Positions 35,620-44,997 of a stretch of 44,997 nt of DNA are shown here, one piece after another. The stretch is taken from assembly GCA_000226015.1 (NCBI GenBank), contig JH153385.1, positions 53,480 through 98,476 on the forward strand, read 5' to 3'. This stretch comes from Mnemiopsis leidyi. Lineage: Eukaryota > Ctenophora > Tentaculata > Lobata > Bolinopsidae. Below the pieces are notes generated by a model. The model did not search any database, had not been told where the DNA came from, and saw nothing but the letters and a program-made list of their open reading frames with translations. Each line of letters opens with the position of its first letter. The first letter of the stretch is position 1. The position numbers and the translations under genes were made by a program.

Positions 35620-35745
35620 TTCACTTTCTCTTTCACTTTCGGATTTATCAGAAACTTTCTCTTTCACTTTCGGATTTATCAGACACTTTCTCTTTTACTT
35701 TCATATTCATCAGACACTTTCTCTTTCACTTTCATATTTGTCAGA
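35620..35745. repeat. 31-bp tandem repeat
   Basis: Four copies of a pyrimidine-rich 31-bp unit (ACTTTCTCTTTCACTTTCGG then ATTTATCAG). The units end in ATCAG and follow a GTAAGTTT string at 35614, which resembles intron-border sequence, but no flanking exon is recognised. Confidence 0.9.
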
Positions 35746-37190
35746 AAACCTTAGTTAGTTTCTCGTGAAGATTAACCGTCTAGCTCCAAGCAATCTAGGT
35801 CCTTATCTACTATCTGCTATGTCAAATTTTAATGCTGTTCGTATATACGACTTATCAACTATTTTACTATGAAATATTGGGTAAGAACAGCTATTGGCGC
35901 ATAAACTGATTTGAAACTAAGAGTTTGATATCATATTGCATGCCGATCTTTATCGTTTATAACATAACTTTCACTTTCAACCTCACAAAGCATTATATAT
36001 AAGTAGTTCATCATCATCATTATCATCCAGATCTTTGCTCGTAGCCTTACAGTCTTTAGACACAGTACACACCAGAATGACTAATAGCAAAGACTTTTTG
36101 CTAAACATAACTTATAAAAGACTTGATTTAATTGACCAATTACAATTTAGATTTAGTCCCATCGTTATATCGAGTGTTTACCTAGACACTATACCGTTCT
36201 CTTACTGGACAAATTACAGACTAGTTTTAATCTTAATTGCAATTATGTATATTGGGCCACCAAGATGATGGCATCTCGTGTCGAATAATACTGTAAGAGC
36301 TCACAAGCGTATTCAAAAGTTAACCATGTCTGCTTTCTTTTTATGATAATTTAGGTAATCCTAAATTCATTCAGTATTCTTGTTCAGAATTTACCAAAAT
36401 TTTCAAATGTGCCTGTCTCAAAAAATGTGCTGTAGATAAAATCGAGATTGCTAACTGAGTTCGCTGAAACATCTCTTAAACGTTTTATAACTGCCCAGTC
36501 ACTCTGTGAACTTCAATATGAACGTTTATAACTTAGAGAACATACATCTCCGTCTACCTCAATTTAAGTTTAACCCAATGATTTAATCTGGCTGCTTGCG
36601 TATCTTGTCGAGTGAAGTTTTGATAAAGTTAAACTTTTCTTTAAACTTTCCGTCCCAACTTTGGCGCAGCTTTCAAGTCAATTCTTTATTTTCGGCAAGC
36701 ATAAAGTAACTATTCATTCTTGTATCTCTTCTGTAGATGGAAGGATCACTTGACGACAGATCCTATCATACTATCATTATTTAGGTACATATAATGCGAA
36801 TATCAAATAAGTTTCAAGATTGAGTTGATGGATTGTTTTGTTTAAGACGCTACTGGCGTGATATTTCTCCCTTCTAAGACGCGATGTTTCTCTCTCCTAC
36901 CATGCAGCACAAAATTCTACCGATTGTCTGCCCTTTCCATCAGAAGATATTGCTCCATTGTGCACGTGCGGATAAAATGAAACAGCTCCACATCTTGATA
37001 CTCATTGTTATTTCAATTTGCTACTCCATTTTATAATGACCCAGGACATTGTGTAGCGGCCGTCCTGGCAATTCCCGCACAATGGCTCTCTAATCAAGAT
37101 ATCAACCGGTCACAGCGGTTTCTCCGGATAACCGCTCAAAGCACGGCGCTCCTCAAGTATCAATAACTCGACATCTCCCTGCTTTTCTAC
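35746..37190. other. Stretch with no recognised gene
   Basis: No gene recognised. A 77-codon frame at 36035-36268 (plus) matches nothing I know. The remainder is ordinary AT-rich sequence. Confidence 0.4.
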
Positions 37191-37192
37191 AG

Positions 37193-37275
37193 TAGTTAGT
37201 TAGTACTTAGTACTTTCTATAGTACTTTCTATAGTACTTAGACTTTCTATAGTACTTTCTATAGTACTTAGTACG
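37193..37275. repeat. AGTACTTTCTAT tandem repeats
   Basis: Imperfect 12- to 14-bp units of AGTACTTTCTAT and AGTACTTAG alternate across about 80 bp. Non-coding. Confidence 0.85.
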
Positions 37276-39600
37276 CCCTGCCAAGAAAAGACCCTGCACT
37301 TGATGATCTTCACGGAACTCTGAGCTGGAGATCTGCCGCGCCACTTTAATTGCTGTAGTCGCCTACATTTGATACGCCCACTTGCTGACCACGTCGCTGT
37401 CTGTTGTCTGTTGTTATATATCTGGTTGCTCTAACTCATTTTAATACACGGATGTAATTTACATAGTCGTTATGTTTGATACGGATTTACTTGTAATTGT
37501 GTACAATAGTATTGTTTGTCGACGATCCTCACTGGTAGGTCACGTGTAGATCATGTGATGTAACGTGGTGCAAACAAGTTGTTGAGTAAGTGGTTGCCAG
37601 GTTGAAATTACCTGGTAACTAGGTGACAGGTTTGCTGGTTGCCTTGTTTCCATGGTTACGTTTTACAATTCTTGTTCGTTATTCAGATTGTCATTTTGAT
37701 GTAGCCAGCCTTAATTTCTCCTAGTGGCTTGCTTAAAATTTTATCAGAAATTTGCTTTCATTTTTGTTTGGTGACTTCACTTGCACTTAACTGGGTGTGT
37801 GAAATGGGGCACTCTCTTTGCTTAAGACTATTTTATTTAGACTTTAGCTATTGAAATTTTACGTATTTGTCGCCACTTACTCCTTGACACAGCGTATCTT
37901 AATTAGGGAAGTGCGACTTTATAACATAAGTTAAACTTTTAACTTTAACTTCCAATTGATTTGGAACGTTACTAATATAACTATTATCTGGTCTTGTACA
38001 ATTGTGCTAGCGGCCTCATTTAGCAAATTTCAAAAGCACCTCCTTTCCTCTTTTTCTATATATCAAACTGTATAACAAACGTTGAATAGCTCAAGGGAGC
38101 ATCTTCAATATCTGGTTAGTGCATGACAAACTTAAAACAATTCTTTCCACATTGTTCGTTTCTTAGCCATATCTCTAAGCATATACATGTCATTTCAACA
38201 TTCTAAATTTTAGCCTCTATTGCTAAGATCGGTCTTGATAGTGTTAAACAAATTTATCTGGTGTCTTCCTATAGGAACGAAATGCAAATAGTTAACTTTC
38301 TATGACACCAATTATTGAATAATAATAATTTCACCTGTACAATGTCCATGGACTCCGTTAATCAATGTAAATGTACTTGTAGAGTGAAACAGTTATTACA
38401 AACTGAAACAAAGAAAAATCAAACAAAAGTTGTGACCTATTGCTATCTCACAAACAAGATATAACAAGCAAATTGAAACTTTTTATAATGTTGATCAGTG
38501 TATATATAATTTGTTTATTTTAATGACATAATCACCCGCCGTTTAGTCTACCCTGACAATTTTCCTGTTTACACCGATTTAGACTTGAAGAGCGGTAGAC
38601 AGAACCAGGTTGATTTAATCCTGATCCTGCAGCTTGCCGTGGCCCGTGGGGCGAGTCAGGGAAACTTTTTTATGAACTTATTGTTTTTACTTGTTACCCA
38701 CCGATGAAGTGTTCTAATTCTTATTAATTGTTGGTAAAAATTTGGTAAATCGCATGGGCGGGAATGATTGCAACAACATGGGAGCTGGCTACGTTATTTG
38801 GGTGAAATATCTCGTTAATTTTATATAGCACGGTAATTGTTCTAGGCAGGCTGCATTTACTTGACCTAATTTAGAAGGTGGCTTCTCCCGCACACACCAG
38901 TTCTCATATGTTTTGTCTGCCTTTTTGTAAATTTTAATTGTCGATATGTGAAGAACTTGCATTTTACACGAAATTACTCTTTTACGTAAATTTATTCGTA
39001 TTTTATCATTATGCTGGATAAAAAGTTCTTGTGCATTACTAGACGGCCTAGTCCTAAGTGTTGAAGTTTGCAGATCATGTTGCTTTATGTACAACTCTAG
39101 CAACTAAATGTGTAAACAGAGGATTTTCTATAGTACATCTTTCCAGGTGTAGTGGTCTACATAGATTTATAACGTTCAGTACAAAAATTTAGAACTAAAG
39201 CGTTCTACATAGAATGATAATATTATGAAAAACATATAAATCTTCGCCGTCTAACTCTTCGCGTACTAAATTAGTCTCCAAGCAGCTGCAATCAGCATAT
39301 ATGTCCTCAGTGATACGAGGAAGTGAGGGCTCTGTAGAAACGGCTTGTAAAGCATTGTCAGCCGTTTCCTTGCTTGCCACTCGTTGCACCTGCATACTGC
39401 ACTGTTCTTGTTTTTCACCTCTTTCTATCGGGTTCCGTCCTGTCTTTTCTTGTTTTGCTTACATTTACATAATATTTCTACATAGTTTTTTACATAATTT
39501 TTTTACATAGTTTTTTACATAGTTGTATGAATAATATAAATAGTCACATACTGCACTGAACTGTGAACTGTCTAAGATCACGTACTGTGCAATACTACAA
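37276..39600. other. Stretch with no recognised gene
   Basis: No gene recognised. Around 37530-37670 there are CACGTG-type strings and CCATGGTTAC/GGTAACT fragments without obvious organisation. A 104-codon minus frame at 38789-39103 is unrecognised. At 39475-39525 TTTTTTACATA units repeat a few times. Confidence 0.4.
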
Positions 39601-39601
39601 T

Positions 39602-39631
39602 GTACAGTACAATAGTAGTATTGTACTGTAC
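39602..39631. repeat. Near-perfect palindrome
   Basis: The 13-nt arm GTACAGTACAATA is followed by the spacer GTAG and the exact reverse complement TATTGTACTGTAC. It sits at the left edge of a region rich in GTAC and TATAC motifs. Confidence 0.85.
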
Positions 39632-39659
39632 TTGGTATTTACTAGTTCACTTGACAGTA

Positions 39660-39812
39660 CCACACTTTAGTATACCACAATGTAGTATACTGTACTTGAG
39701 TATTCCGTACTGTAGTATACTGTACTGTAGTTTGCTGTTCTGTAGTATACTGCACTGTAGTTTACTGTACTGAAGTATACTGTACTGTAGTATACTGTAC
39801 TGCAAGGTACTA
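39660..39812. repeat. TAGTATACTGTACTG array
   Basis: About nine imperfect units of roughly 15 bp built from GTATAC and GTACTG strings. Many units are self-complementary, so the whole array could fold in either strand. Confidence 0.85.
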
Positions 39813-40356
39813 AAACTAATCTTACCTTTATTTCCGTTGTCATTGGTATGTTAGCCCAACAGAGTATTAATTTTACTTCAAAGTACCAGCTTCGTCAGCA
39901 GGCCGTGATCTGCGGTTTGTCTATTTTCTGGTGTCTGCTGAAGTATAACACGACGCATTACAGCTACTCCAACTACTAGTTATATATATAAATACTAGTT
40001 ACTATTACTAATTACCTGTACTCCATAAAAGTATGATTAGTAACGCATATCGGCCCCCGTAACCCCAGTTATCGGCACTATTTAAGACGGTTGTGGTTGA
40101 GGAATGTTACTTCAGGAAACCACGTCTATTTGATTCTCGTCTTTGTGGTGGCGTCATTCACCGCACTTTACATTGTGCCGTCTTTTGTCGTTTCTAGACA
40201 ACATTTTTTGTACCGTCTTTAAGTAACCTCTTTTCCTCCTGTACTGTCTGTGGGTAACATTGTATCAACATTCTACCTGTATCGACTCCAAGCAAAATAG
40301 CAACTGTTCGTTGTACTATCCCTTACCTATGCATTTCTGGCGAACACACCATCTTT

Positions 40357-40441
40357 ATAGGTCTATACTTAACCTTGCTAGCTATAGTGTTTATAGGTCT
40401 ATACTTAACCTTGCTAGCTATATAGTGTTTATAGGTCTATA
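40357..40441. repeat. 39-bp tandem repeat
   Basis: Two full copies and a partial third of a unit starting TATAGGTCTATACTTAACCT and continuing TGCTAGCTATAGTGTT. Non-coding. Confidence 0.88.
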
Positions 40442-40830
40442 AGATCTGAAATAAACTAGAAGAAGGAGGTAACAGCGACCTCTTGACCCGGACTGCACAC
40501 TGATTAGTGATATTTAAGAGTTTATTAAGTCTCGGAGAGAAGTCAATAAGTTTTCTAATATTGTAAGTAAAAACGTCAAACTTAAACCTAAATCTTTTCT
40601 GACGGTAAAATCTTTGATCGAATATCATTAATGAACTTCGTTTAACCTAAAATTGCTCTTGCTTCCTTAATGGCCGTACACTGTAGGAAGCTGTTGTGGT
40701 CGTTTAGATTAGCTCACATCTATTATCTTGGAACCTTACTGTTAAACCTGTTGCATGATTCTATCTCTAATGCATCGCTATAAAACATAGATCTACATTC
40801 TACTTGTCGTCTCGAAACCTCTTCTGACAG

Positions 40831-40898
40831 GAACGAGCCCCCGATCTCCTGCATGGAAAGTCGGGGTAGATATACCACTACACCACCAACCAATAAAT
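40831..40898 (-). repeat. tRNA-like SINE head inserted alone, with 12-bp target-site duplication
   Basis: On the minus strand this 68-bp segment reads TTGGTTGGTGGTGTAGTGGT and continues with CTACCCCGACTTTCC and GATCGGGGGCTCGTTC. It is the same tRNA-like head as the SINE at 12111, from the 5' end to the B-box region, without the SINE body. It is flanked by an exact 12-bp repeat, CTCTTCTGACAG, at 40819-40830 and 40899-40910. This is either a tRNA-related pseudogene fragment or a SINE copy that lost its 3' part. Confidence 0.8.
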
Positions 40899-41057
40899 CT
40901 CTTCTGACAGATCACTTACTGACCACCTCGTCTCTTTCCTCATCTTTAGAACCCTTCCTGTATATATTGCCTGTGTATTGTGTGCAATGCTATTTCATTA
41001 ACCCTATTCATTTATTTTTGTTTTTCTGTACTCGCTGTACCCCGACACTATCTTCCT

Positions 41058-41162
41058 CGTAGCTGAACCCTCTAGGACTCTTGCATCAATATGTTAACAG
41101 TTCTAAAGTAGCTGAACCCTCTAGGATTATTCCACCATCAATATGTTAACAGTTCTAAAGTC
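41058..41162. repeat. About 50-bp direct tandem duplication
   Basis: Two copies of a unit starting GTAGCTGAACCCTCTAGGA and ending ATCAATATGTTAACAGTTCT. The second copy has a short insertion. Confidence 0.88.
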
Positions 41163-42470
41163 ATATTATGTGCATGAAGTGTTAGCACTGAGAAAACTGC
41201 CAGTAATTACTCCTCAACGAGCCCGTTTGTTCTGCGTGATGTGTACTTACTCTACGTAATAGCGTACTTGTACTCACTATTCATCTCTCTTTCTAACTTC
41301 CGCCAGTTAGGAGGTAATGGAGTAAGGCAGGTAGACCGGTACGAGCCGGGCTACTCGCTCTAACTCCCCTCATTATGGGTTTTATCAAAAAGTTAGGACC
41401 GTTTTTTTCACTGCAATCGAGATGCAGATTTGTGCTTTCTGTGTGGCTAAAATGTTGGCTTTTCTTGGATAGACAGTCTCTTTGCAGTTTGTTAATATCT
41501 GGATGTTTATCTGTTTGGTAGTCTGTTTTATTTCGCTTTGAACCTGCGGCTAGTAACAATAGCAAAACTTTCTCTTTGAGTGTAGACAAGATCCTTTATA
41601 ACAACTTGTAAGCTTTACTATTTAGTAGACTTATCGTAATTATGGCTAGACTCCTAAAATTTTCCTCCAACATTTCGTAATGTTGGTTTCGGTTACAATT
41701 GCTCTGACCTCTGCAATCTTTCTTTTTTCCCATGTTACCACACGAACAAATGTCTACAGAGCATTGCTTCTATATCCAAAACACCTCTCCGATAAAGTCA
41801 AGTCCCAGTCATTGACTTTTGGACGTTAATAATATCTCACTGTGATCTTACTCGACACAACATAAGCGCATGAAAAGCTCCGTAATTTACGGAGACAAGT
41901 TTAGTTAGAGATGTGTATCATACAACAATGGGAATAATTGGAGTTGAGCATTTCCAGACTGCACCATTCCACGTAGGATTGGTATGATTAGACGTTTAGA
42001 TGACTCGCTCTGAAATTGTAATGTTTTTCCTCAGTTTTACATTAACACGACCGCTTGTTGTTTTTCCGTGAATTGTAACTGCAATATAGTAAATACCCAA
42101 TAGGGAAAGTCGGCATATTACTATTAGTTATAATTATCGTCTGCTTGTAGCAAGTATGATCGCTTTGTCACTCCGTTAGTGGTAGGGAGGTGTCATAACT
42201 TTTACCGCCCCTCGGTACTCGTAACTGCCTAATGTAATCATTTAATCAATGTGTTTAACTTTAATTTGTCTTGATTGTTGAAGTAGATAGAAACAGTAAA
42301 CCCAAGCAATGTTCAGCCACCCTAAAAATGTTTTCAGGCGTCTTTTGAAAGAAAAATTTTTAGAAAGAGGAACAAATTTAGCTTTTTCACTAATCTGAGG
42401 GATTCTTGCATTTTCACACTCACTCAATCATCAGTCCAGACTTTACAAAATTAAGGAAACTTCCCTTACA
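41163..42470. other. Region upstream of the receptor exons
   Basis: The first exon(s) of the receptor gene, with start codon and signal peptide, should lie here or further left, but I could not identify them. A 98-codon minus frame at 41293-41589 is unrecognised. Confidence 0.35.
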
Positions 42471-42473
42471 CAC

Positions 42474-42645
42474 TCAATATCTATCAGGTATGCTGCTATG
42501 GGTGATCCCCTCCCTAACCCAATATCTATCAGGTATGCTGCTATGGGTGATCCCCTCCCTAACCCAATATCTATCAGGTATGCTGCTATGGGTGATCCCC
42601 TCCCTAACCCAATATCTATCAGGTATGTTGCTATGGGTGATCCCC
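42474..42645. repeat. 45-bp minisatellite upstream of the first visible receptor exon
   Basis: Four 45-bp copies start with AATATC at 42475, 42520, 42565 and 42610. Each contains TATCAGGTATGCTG, an AG|GT junction-like string. The array lies about 65 bp upstream of the exon at 42712 and is intronic by my model. Its 15-codon period creates a hydrophobic open frame that I do not regard as protein. Confidence 0.93.
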
Positions 42646-42711
42646 GGTAAAGGACCGACCACCACTCTACTTTTTCTCCTCCCTCTCCTCCCTTCCTTGC
42701 TATGTCAACAG

Positions 42712-44581
42712 AATATCTCCCTGGGAATTCTCGTGCCCTGGCTTGATTCTTCCTGGAATGAGGGGCCCAGGTAAGCTACACTAGTAAATTGTCTCTAAAC
42801 TGTCTCGTCTCTAAACCTACTACTATACCTTCTTCCTACCTTGTTTCGGAGCGATCGCAGCTGCCTAAAAACGATATTCTAATAGTTGTTACAGCTGCCT
42901 ATAAATGCCAATAACCTTAGGGCTATAGCAGCTGCCTAAAAACGATATTCTTATAGTTGTTACAGCTGCCTAATGCCAATAACCCCAGGGCTATAGCAGC
43001 TGCCTACCTAGCAATAGACGAGATCAATGAGAACGGGCTCCTACCTAACTACAGACTGGTACCGCAGTGGCGTGATGACGGCTGTAGTGTGCCTGACTCT
43101 CTGGCTAATGTCACCGACCTCTGGGACAAAAAGTAAGTTGGTGGTGTTGCAAAACAAGTTCTGTAGTTGTAAAAAAGCTTTTGTTTTTTTACGTGATATG
43201 AGAATCGTCATACAGGGACGAATTTTTGACGATTTTGTCAAACAACTAAGCAAATTAAAAACCATCTTTATTTCAATAAATAAATGACAAACTAAACTTC
43301 AGCGTGGACGCATTTATCGGACCAGCCTGTTCTGTGTCGTGTGAGCAGACAGGACACTTGGCAGCTCACTGGGACCTCCCCATGATCAGCTGGGCTTGTG
43401 CTAGTCCTGCTCTCTCTGATAAGATCACATACCCCACTTTCGTTAGAACTGCCGGGCCTTATAAGACTCTTGGCAAACCTTTTGCTGGTTGGTTTTGATT
43501 TTATTAACTTTAGGGTTGTTCTTGTGCTTTATTCGAGCATGCATTTTTGTGCTTTCCATCAACAACCAAGATTTGAGAATCATTTTGTCGAATTGTCGTG
43601 TCACAATATTATTTACTACTTAACTCTAATGTAAGAATTTAGCCTTAAATTTAGTTGCTTACTCGATACACACTAACGAGTTATATCTTTCAGAGCTGAT
43701 GAAACATTACAAATGGTACCGGTGTGCCATCTTATCTTCTAATCAGAACTTATTTAGTCAGTCAGCCAGACACATTCAGAAAGTTCTAGAACAAGTCAGT
43801 TCTTCTTTAATGTTGATATTATCCGAGAGTGTGAGGTTGTATTGTTGGACTGTCTGAAGTTTCAATTGAATAGTTGTCCATCTGTATCTCAAACTTGTAA
43901 ACAACAAATTCCTTAAACAACACAATGAAATTCCAGGAAAAAGTATCCGAGAACCTCAAAATTCCTGAAGCAACACTTGTAAAATTCCAGGAAAAAGTAT
44001 CCGAGAACCCGGAGGACTGCAAGCCGGGAAGTGACGACTGCAGAGTGAGTGTAGTGTTGTACAAACAGTTCTTTTCGGGCAAGGAAGCTGGAGCTAACCA
44101 GACACTCGCCATCGAGAGGAACGAGCTCATGAAGGAGATCAGGGAAAAAGCCAGGAGTATGTTAGCTCTCGACTTACTTTCAGTTTCTCTTTCAGTTTCT
44201 CATTAGGTTTCGTTTTGAAATTTTCAAACTTTCTTTAAAAGTTGCAAGTATTACACGTTGTTCCAGTTTAGATATTGCCTAGTGACCATCTAAACACCAA
44301 ATAATTCAGTAATATTCGTACTGGACTACATAGTGACTACTTTAACCCCAGATTATTCAGTAATATTCGTATTTAAACCCCGAATAATTCAGTAATATTC
44401 GTGCTGGGGTACATAGTGACTACTTTAACCCCAGATAATTCAGTAATATTCGTATTTTAACCCCGAATAATTCAGTAATATTCGTACTGGGCTACAACGA
44501 CGACGTCAGGGACTTCATGCTGAGAGCTGAAGCAGCCGACATGTTGGATGGTTACGTCTGGGTCGGTGTCGACATTCTCAC
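42712..44581 (+). CDS. Receptor with ANF-receptor ligand-binding domain (probable receptor guanylyl cyclase / natriuretic peptide receptor relative), partial
   Basis: Six exons join in consistent phase: 42712-42770, 42989-43132, 43303-43487, 43694-43794, 43991-44156 and 44476-44581. They encode about 250 residues of an extracellular receptor-family ligand-binding region. Exon 1 reads NISLGILVPW, the usual first strand. Exon 2 has AAAYLAIDEINENGLLPNY and DDGCS. Exon 3 has the hallmark VDAFIGPACS, LAAHWDLPMISWACASP and YPTFVRTAGPY. Exon 4 has LMKHYKWYRCAILSS. Exon 5 has EIREKAR. Exon 6 has IIFVLGYNDDVRDF and GYVWVGVDIL. The combination of GPACS, WDLPMISW and YPTFxRT matches natriuretic peptide receptors and invertebrate receptor guanylyl cyclases better than GABA-B or glutamate receptors. 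Signal peptide, transmembrane, kinase-like and cyclase parts are not visible. Almost every intron shows tandem copies of the adjoining splice site. The donor of exon 3 (G|GTTGGT) is the weakest call. Confidence 0.88.
42851..43006 (+). repeat. Tandem repeat containing copies of the exon 2 3' splice site
   Basis: An about 68-bp unit precedes receptor exon 2. The exon starts after CCCCAG at 42989 with GGCTATAGCAGCTGCCTA. The preceding copy at 42921 has CCTTAG followed by the same 18 nt before diverging, and an older copy starts near 42851 (GCGATCGCAGCTGCCTA). The unit thus spans the acceptor and the first 18 exon nucleotides. CAGCTGCCTA also occurs twice inside the units. Confidence 0.92.
43928..44009 (+). 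repeat. 54-nt duplication of the receptor exon 5 acceptor
   Basis: A 28-nt string comprising AAATTCCAG and the first 19 nt of the exon occurs at 43928-43955 and again at 43982-44009. Either AG could serve as the 3' splice site. The offset is 54 nt and the intervening sequence is open in frame, so use of the upstream site would insert 18 residues. I place the exon start at 43991 because the domain alignment needs no insertion there. Confidence 0.9.
44281..44492 (+). repeat. Array carrying five copies of the exon 6 3' splice site
   Basis: ATTCAGTAATATTCGT occurs at about 44304, 44355, 44386, 44438 and 44471. Only the last leads into the receptor exon. Copies 1, 3 and 5 extend the match into CTGG(G/A)CTAC-like exon sequence, and higher-order spacing is 82 and 85 bp. 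The other two copies diverge after CGTATTT. The first about 20 nt of the exon are therefore repeated in the intron. Confidence 0.95.
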
Positions 44582-44997
44582 GTATGTTATTCTCTTGATC
44601 ATCTGACATTCTCACGTATTTTTCTATCTTAATCATCTGACATTCTCACGTATGTTACTCTCTTAATAATCTTACATTCTCACGTATGTTTCTATCCTTA
44701 TCATCTGACATTCTCATGTATGTTTCTATCTTACTCATTTGACATTCTCACGTATGTTTCTATCCTTATCATCTGACATTCTCATGTATGTTTCTATCTT
44801 AATCATCTGACATTCTCACGTATGTTTCTATCTTAATCATCTGACATTCTCACGTATGTTTCTATCTAAATCATCTGACATTCTCACGTATGTTTCTATC
44901 TTAATCATCTGACATTCTCACGTATGTTACTATCTTAATCATCTGACATTCTCACGTATGTTTCTATCTTAATCATCTGACATTCTCACGTATGTTT
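44571..44997 (+). repeat. 34-bp minisatellite made of the exon 6 end plus its 5' splice site, 13 copies
   Basis: Units start at 44571 and every 34 bp thereafter to 44979, in perfect register, running off the window. Each begins GACATTCTCACGTATGTT. In the first unit GACATTCTCAC is the last 11 nt of the exon and GTATGTT is its donor. The rest of the unit is TCTATCTTAATCATCT with few variations. Most copies keep a GTATGT donor; the second has GTATTT. Reading through the first intronic copy meets a stop (TGA). Confidence 0.97.

Noticed and set aside
42406..42711. Open frame with four 15-residue hydrophobic repeats and a leucine-rich leader joined to the receptor exon
   Set aside because: The repeats are the 45-bp minisatellite and the leader is a polypyrimidine tract before a clear acceptor AG; both are better explained as intron.

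Overview
The window comes from the nuclear genome of an AT-rich, intron-bearing animal, most likely an invertebrate metazoan. The evidence is a 15-exon Argonaute gene with canonical GT/AG introns, a metazoan-type Jupiter/HN1 protein, an atrial-natriuretic-factor-type receptor ectodomain, a tRNA-derived SINE family and many minisatellites. I could not identify the species from sequence alone.

Layout. Positions 1530-7429 (minus strand) hold a complete Argonaute gene: 15 coding exons, 856 codons plus stop, every exon phase checked by hand. Immediately upstream on the same strand is an intronless uridine-cytidine kinase (7894-8649). A CpG-rich, internally repetitive block (about 9040-10210) follows, then gene-poor DNA with two SINE copies (12111-12358 plus; 13027-13145 minus). 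On the plus strand, 16559-17043 is a two-exon Jupiter/HN1-like gene and 17710-18705 is an uninterrupted frame for the splicing factor CWC25 that lacks the family's N-terminal domain. From about 18.7 to 42.7 kb I recognise no gene: it contains AT-rich repeats, a 42-bp minisatellite interrupted by a 230-N assembly gap, and a short tRNA-like insertion. From 42712 to the right edge (plus strand) are six exons of a receptor with an ANF-receptor ligand-binding domain, probably a receptor guanylyl cyclase or natriuretic-peptide-receptor relative; both ends of the gene lie outside what can be seen.

The most unusual signal is how minisatellites relate to exon borders. In the receptor gene, arrays contain copies of the actual splice sites plus the adjoining exon nucleotides: 13 copies of a 5' splice site in exact 34-bp register, five copies of one 3' splice site, repeated copies of another, and a duplicated in-frame 3' splice site 54 nt apart. 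In the Argonaute gene four introns have arrays starting within a few bases of a splice site. Tandem duplication seeded at exon edges appears to be a recurrent source of intron sequence here, leaving decoy splice sites.

The genes do not form a pathway. AGO acts in small-RNA silencing, UCK in pyrimidine salvage, CWC25 in splicing catalysis, JPT is a microtubule-associated-family protein, and the last is a membrane receptor.
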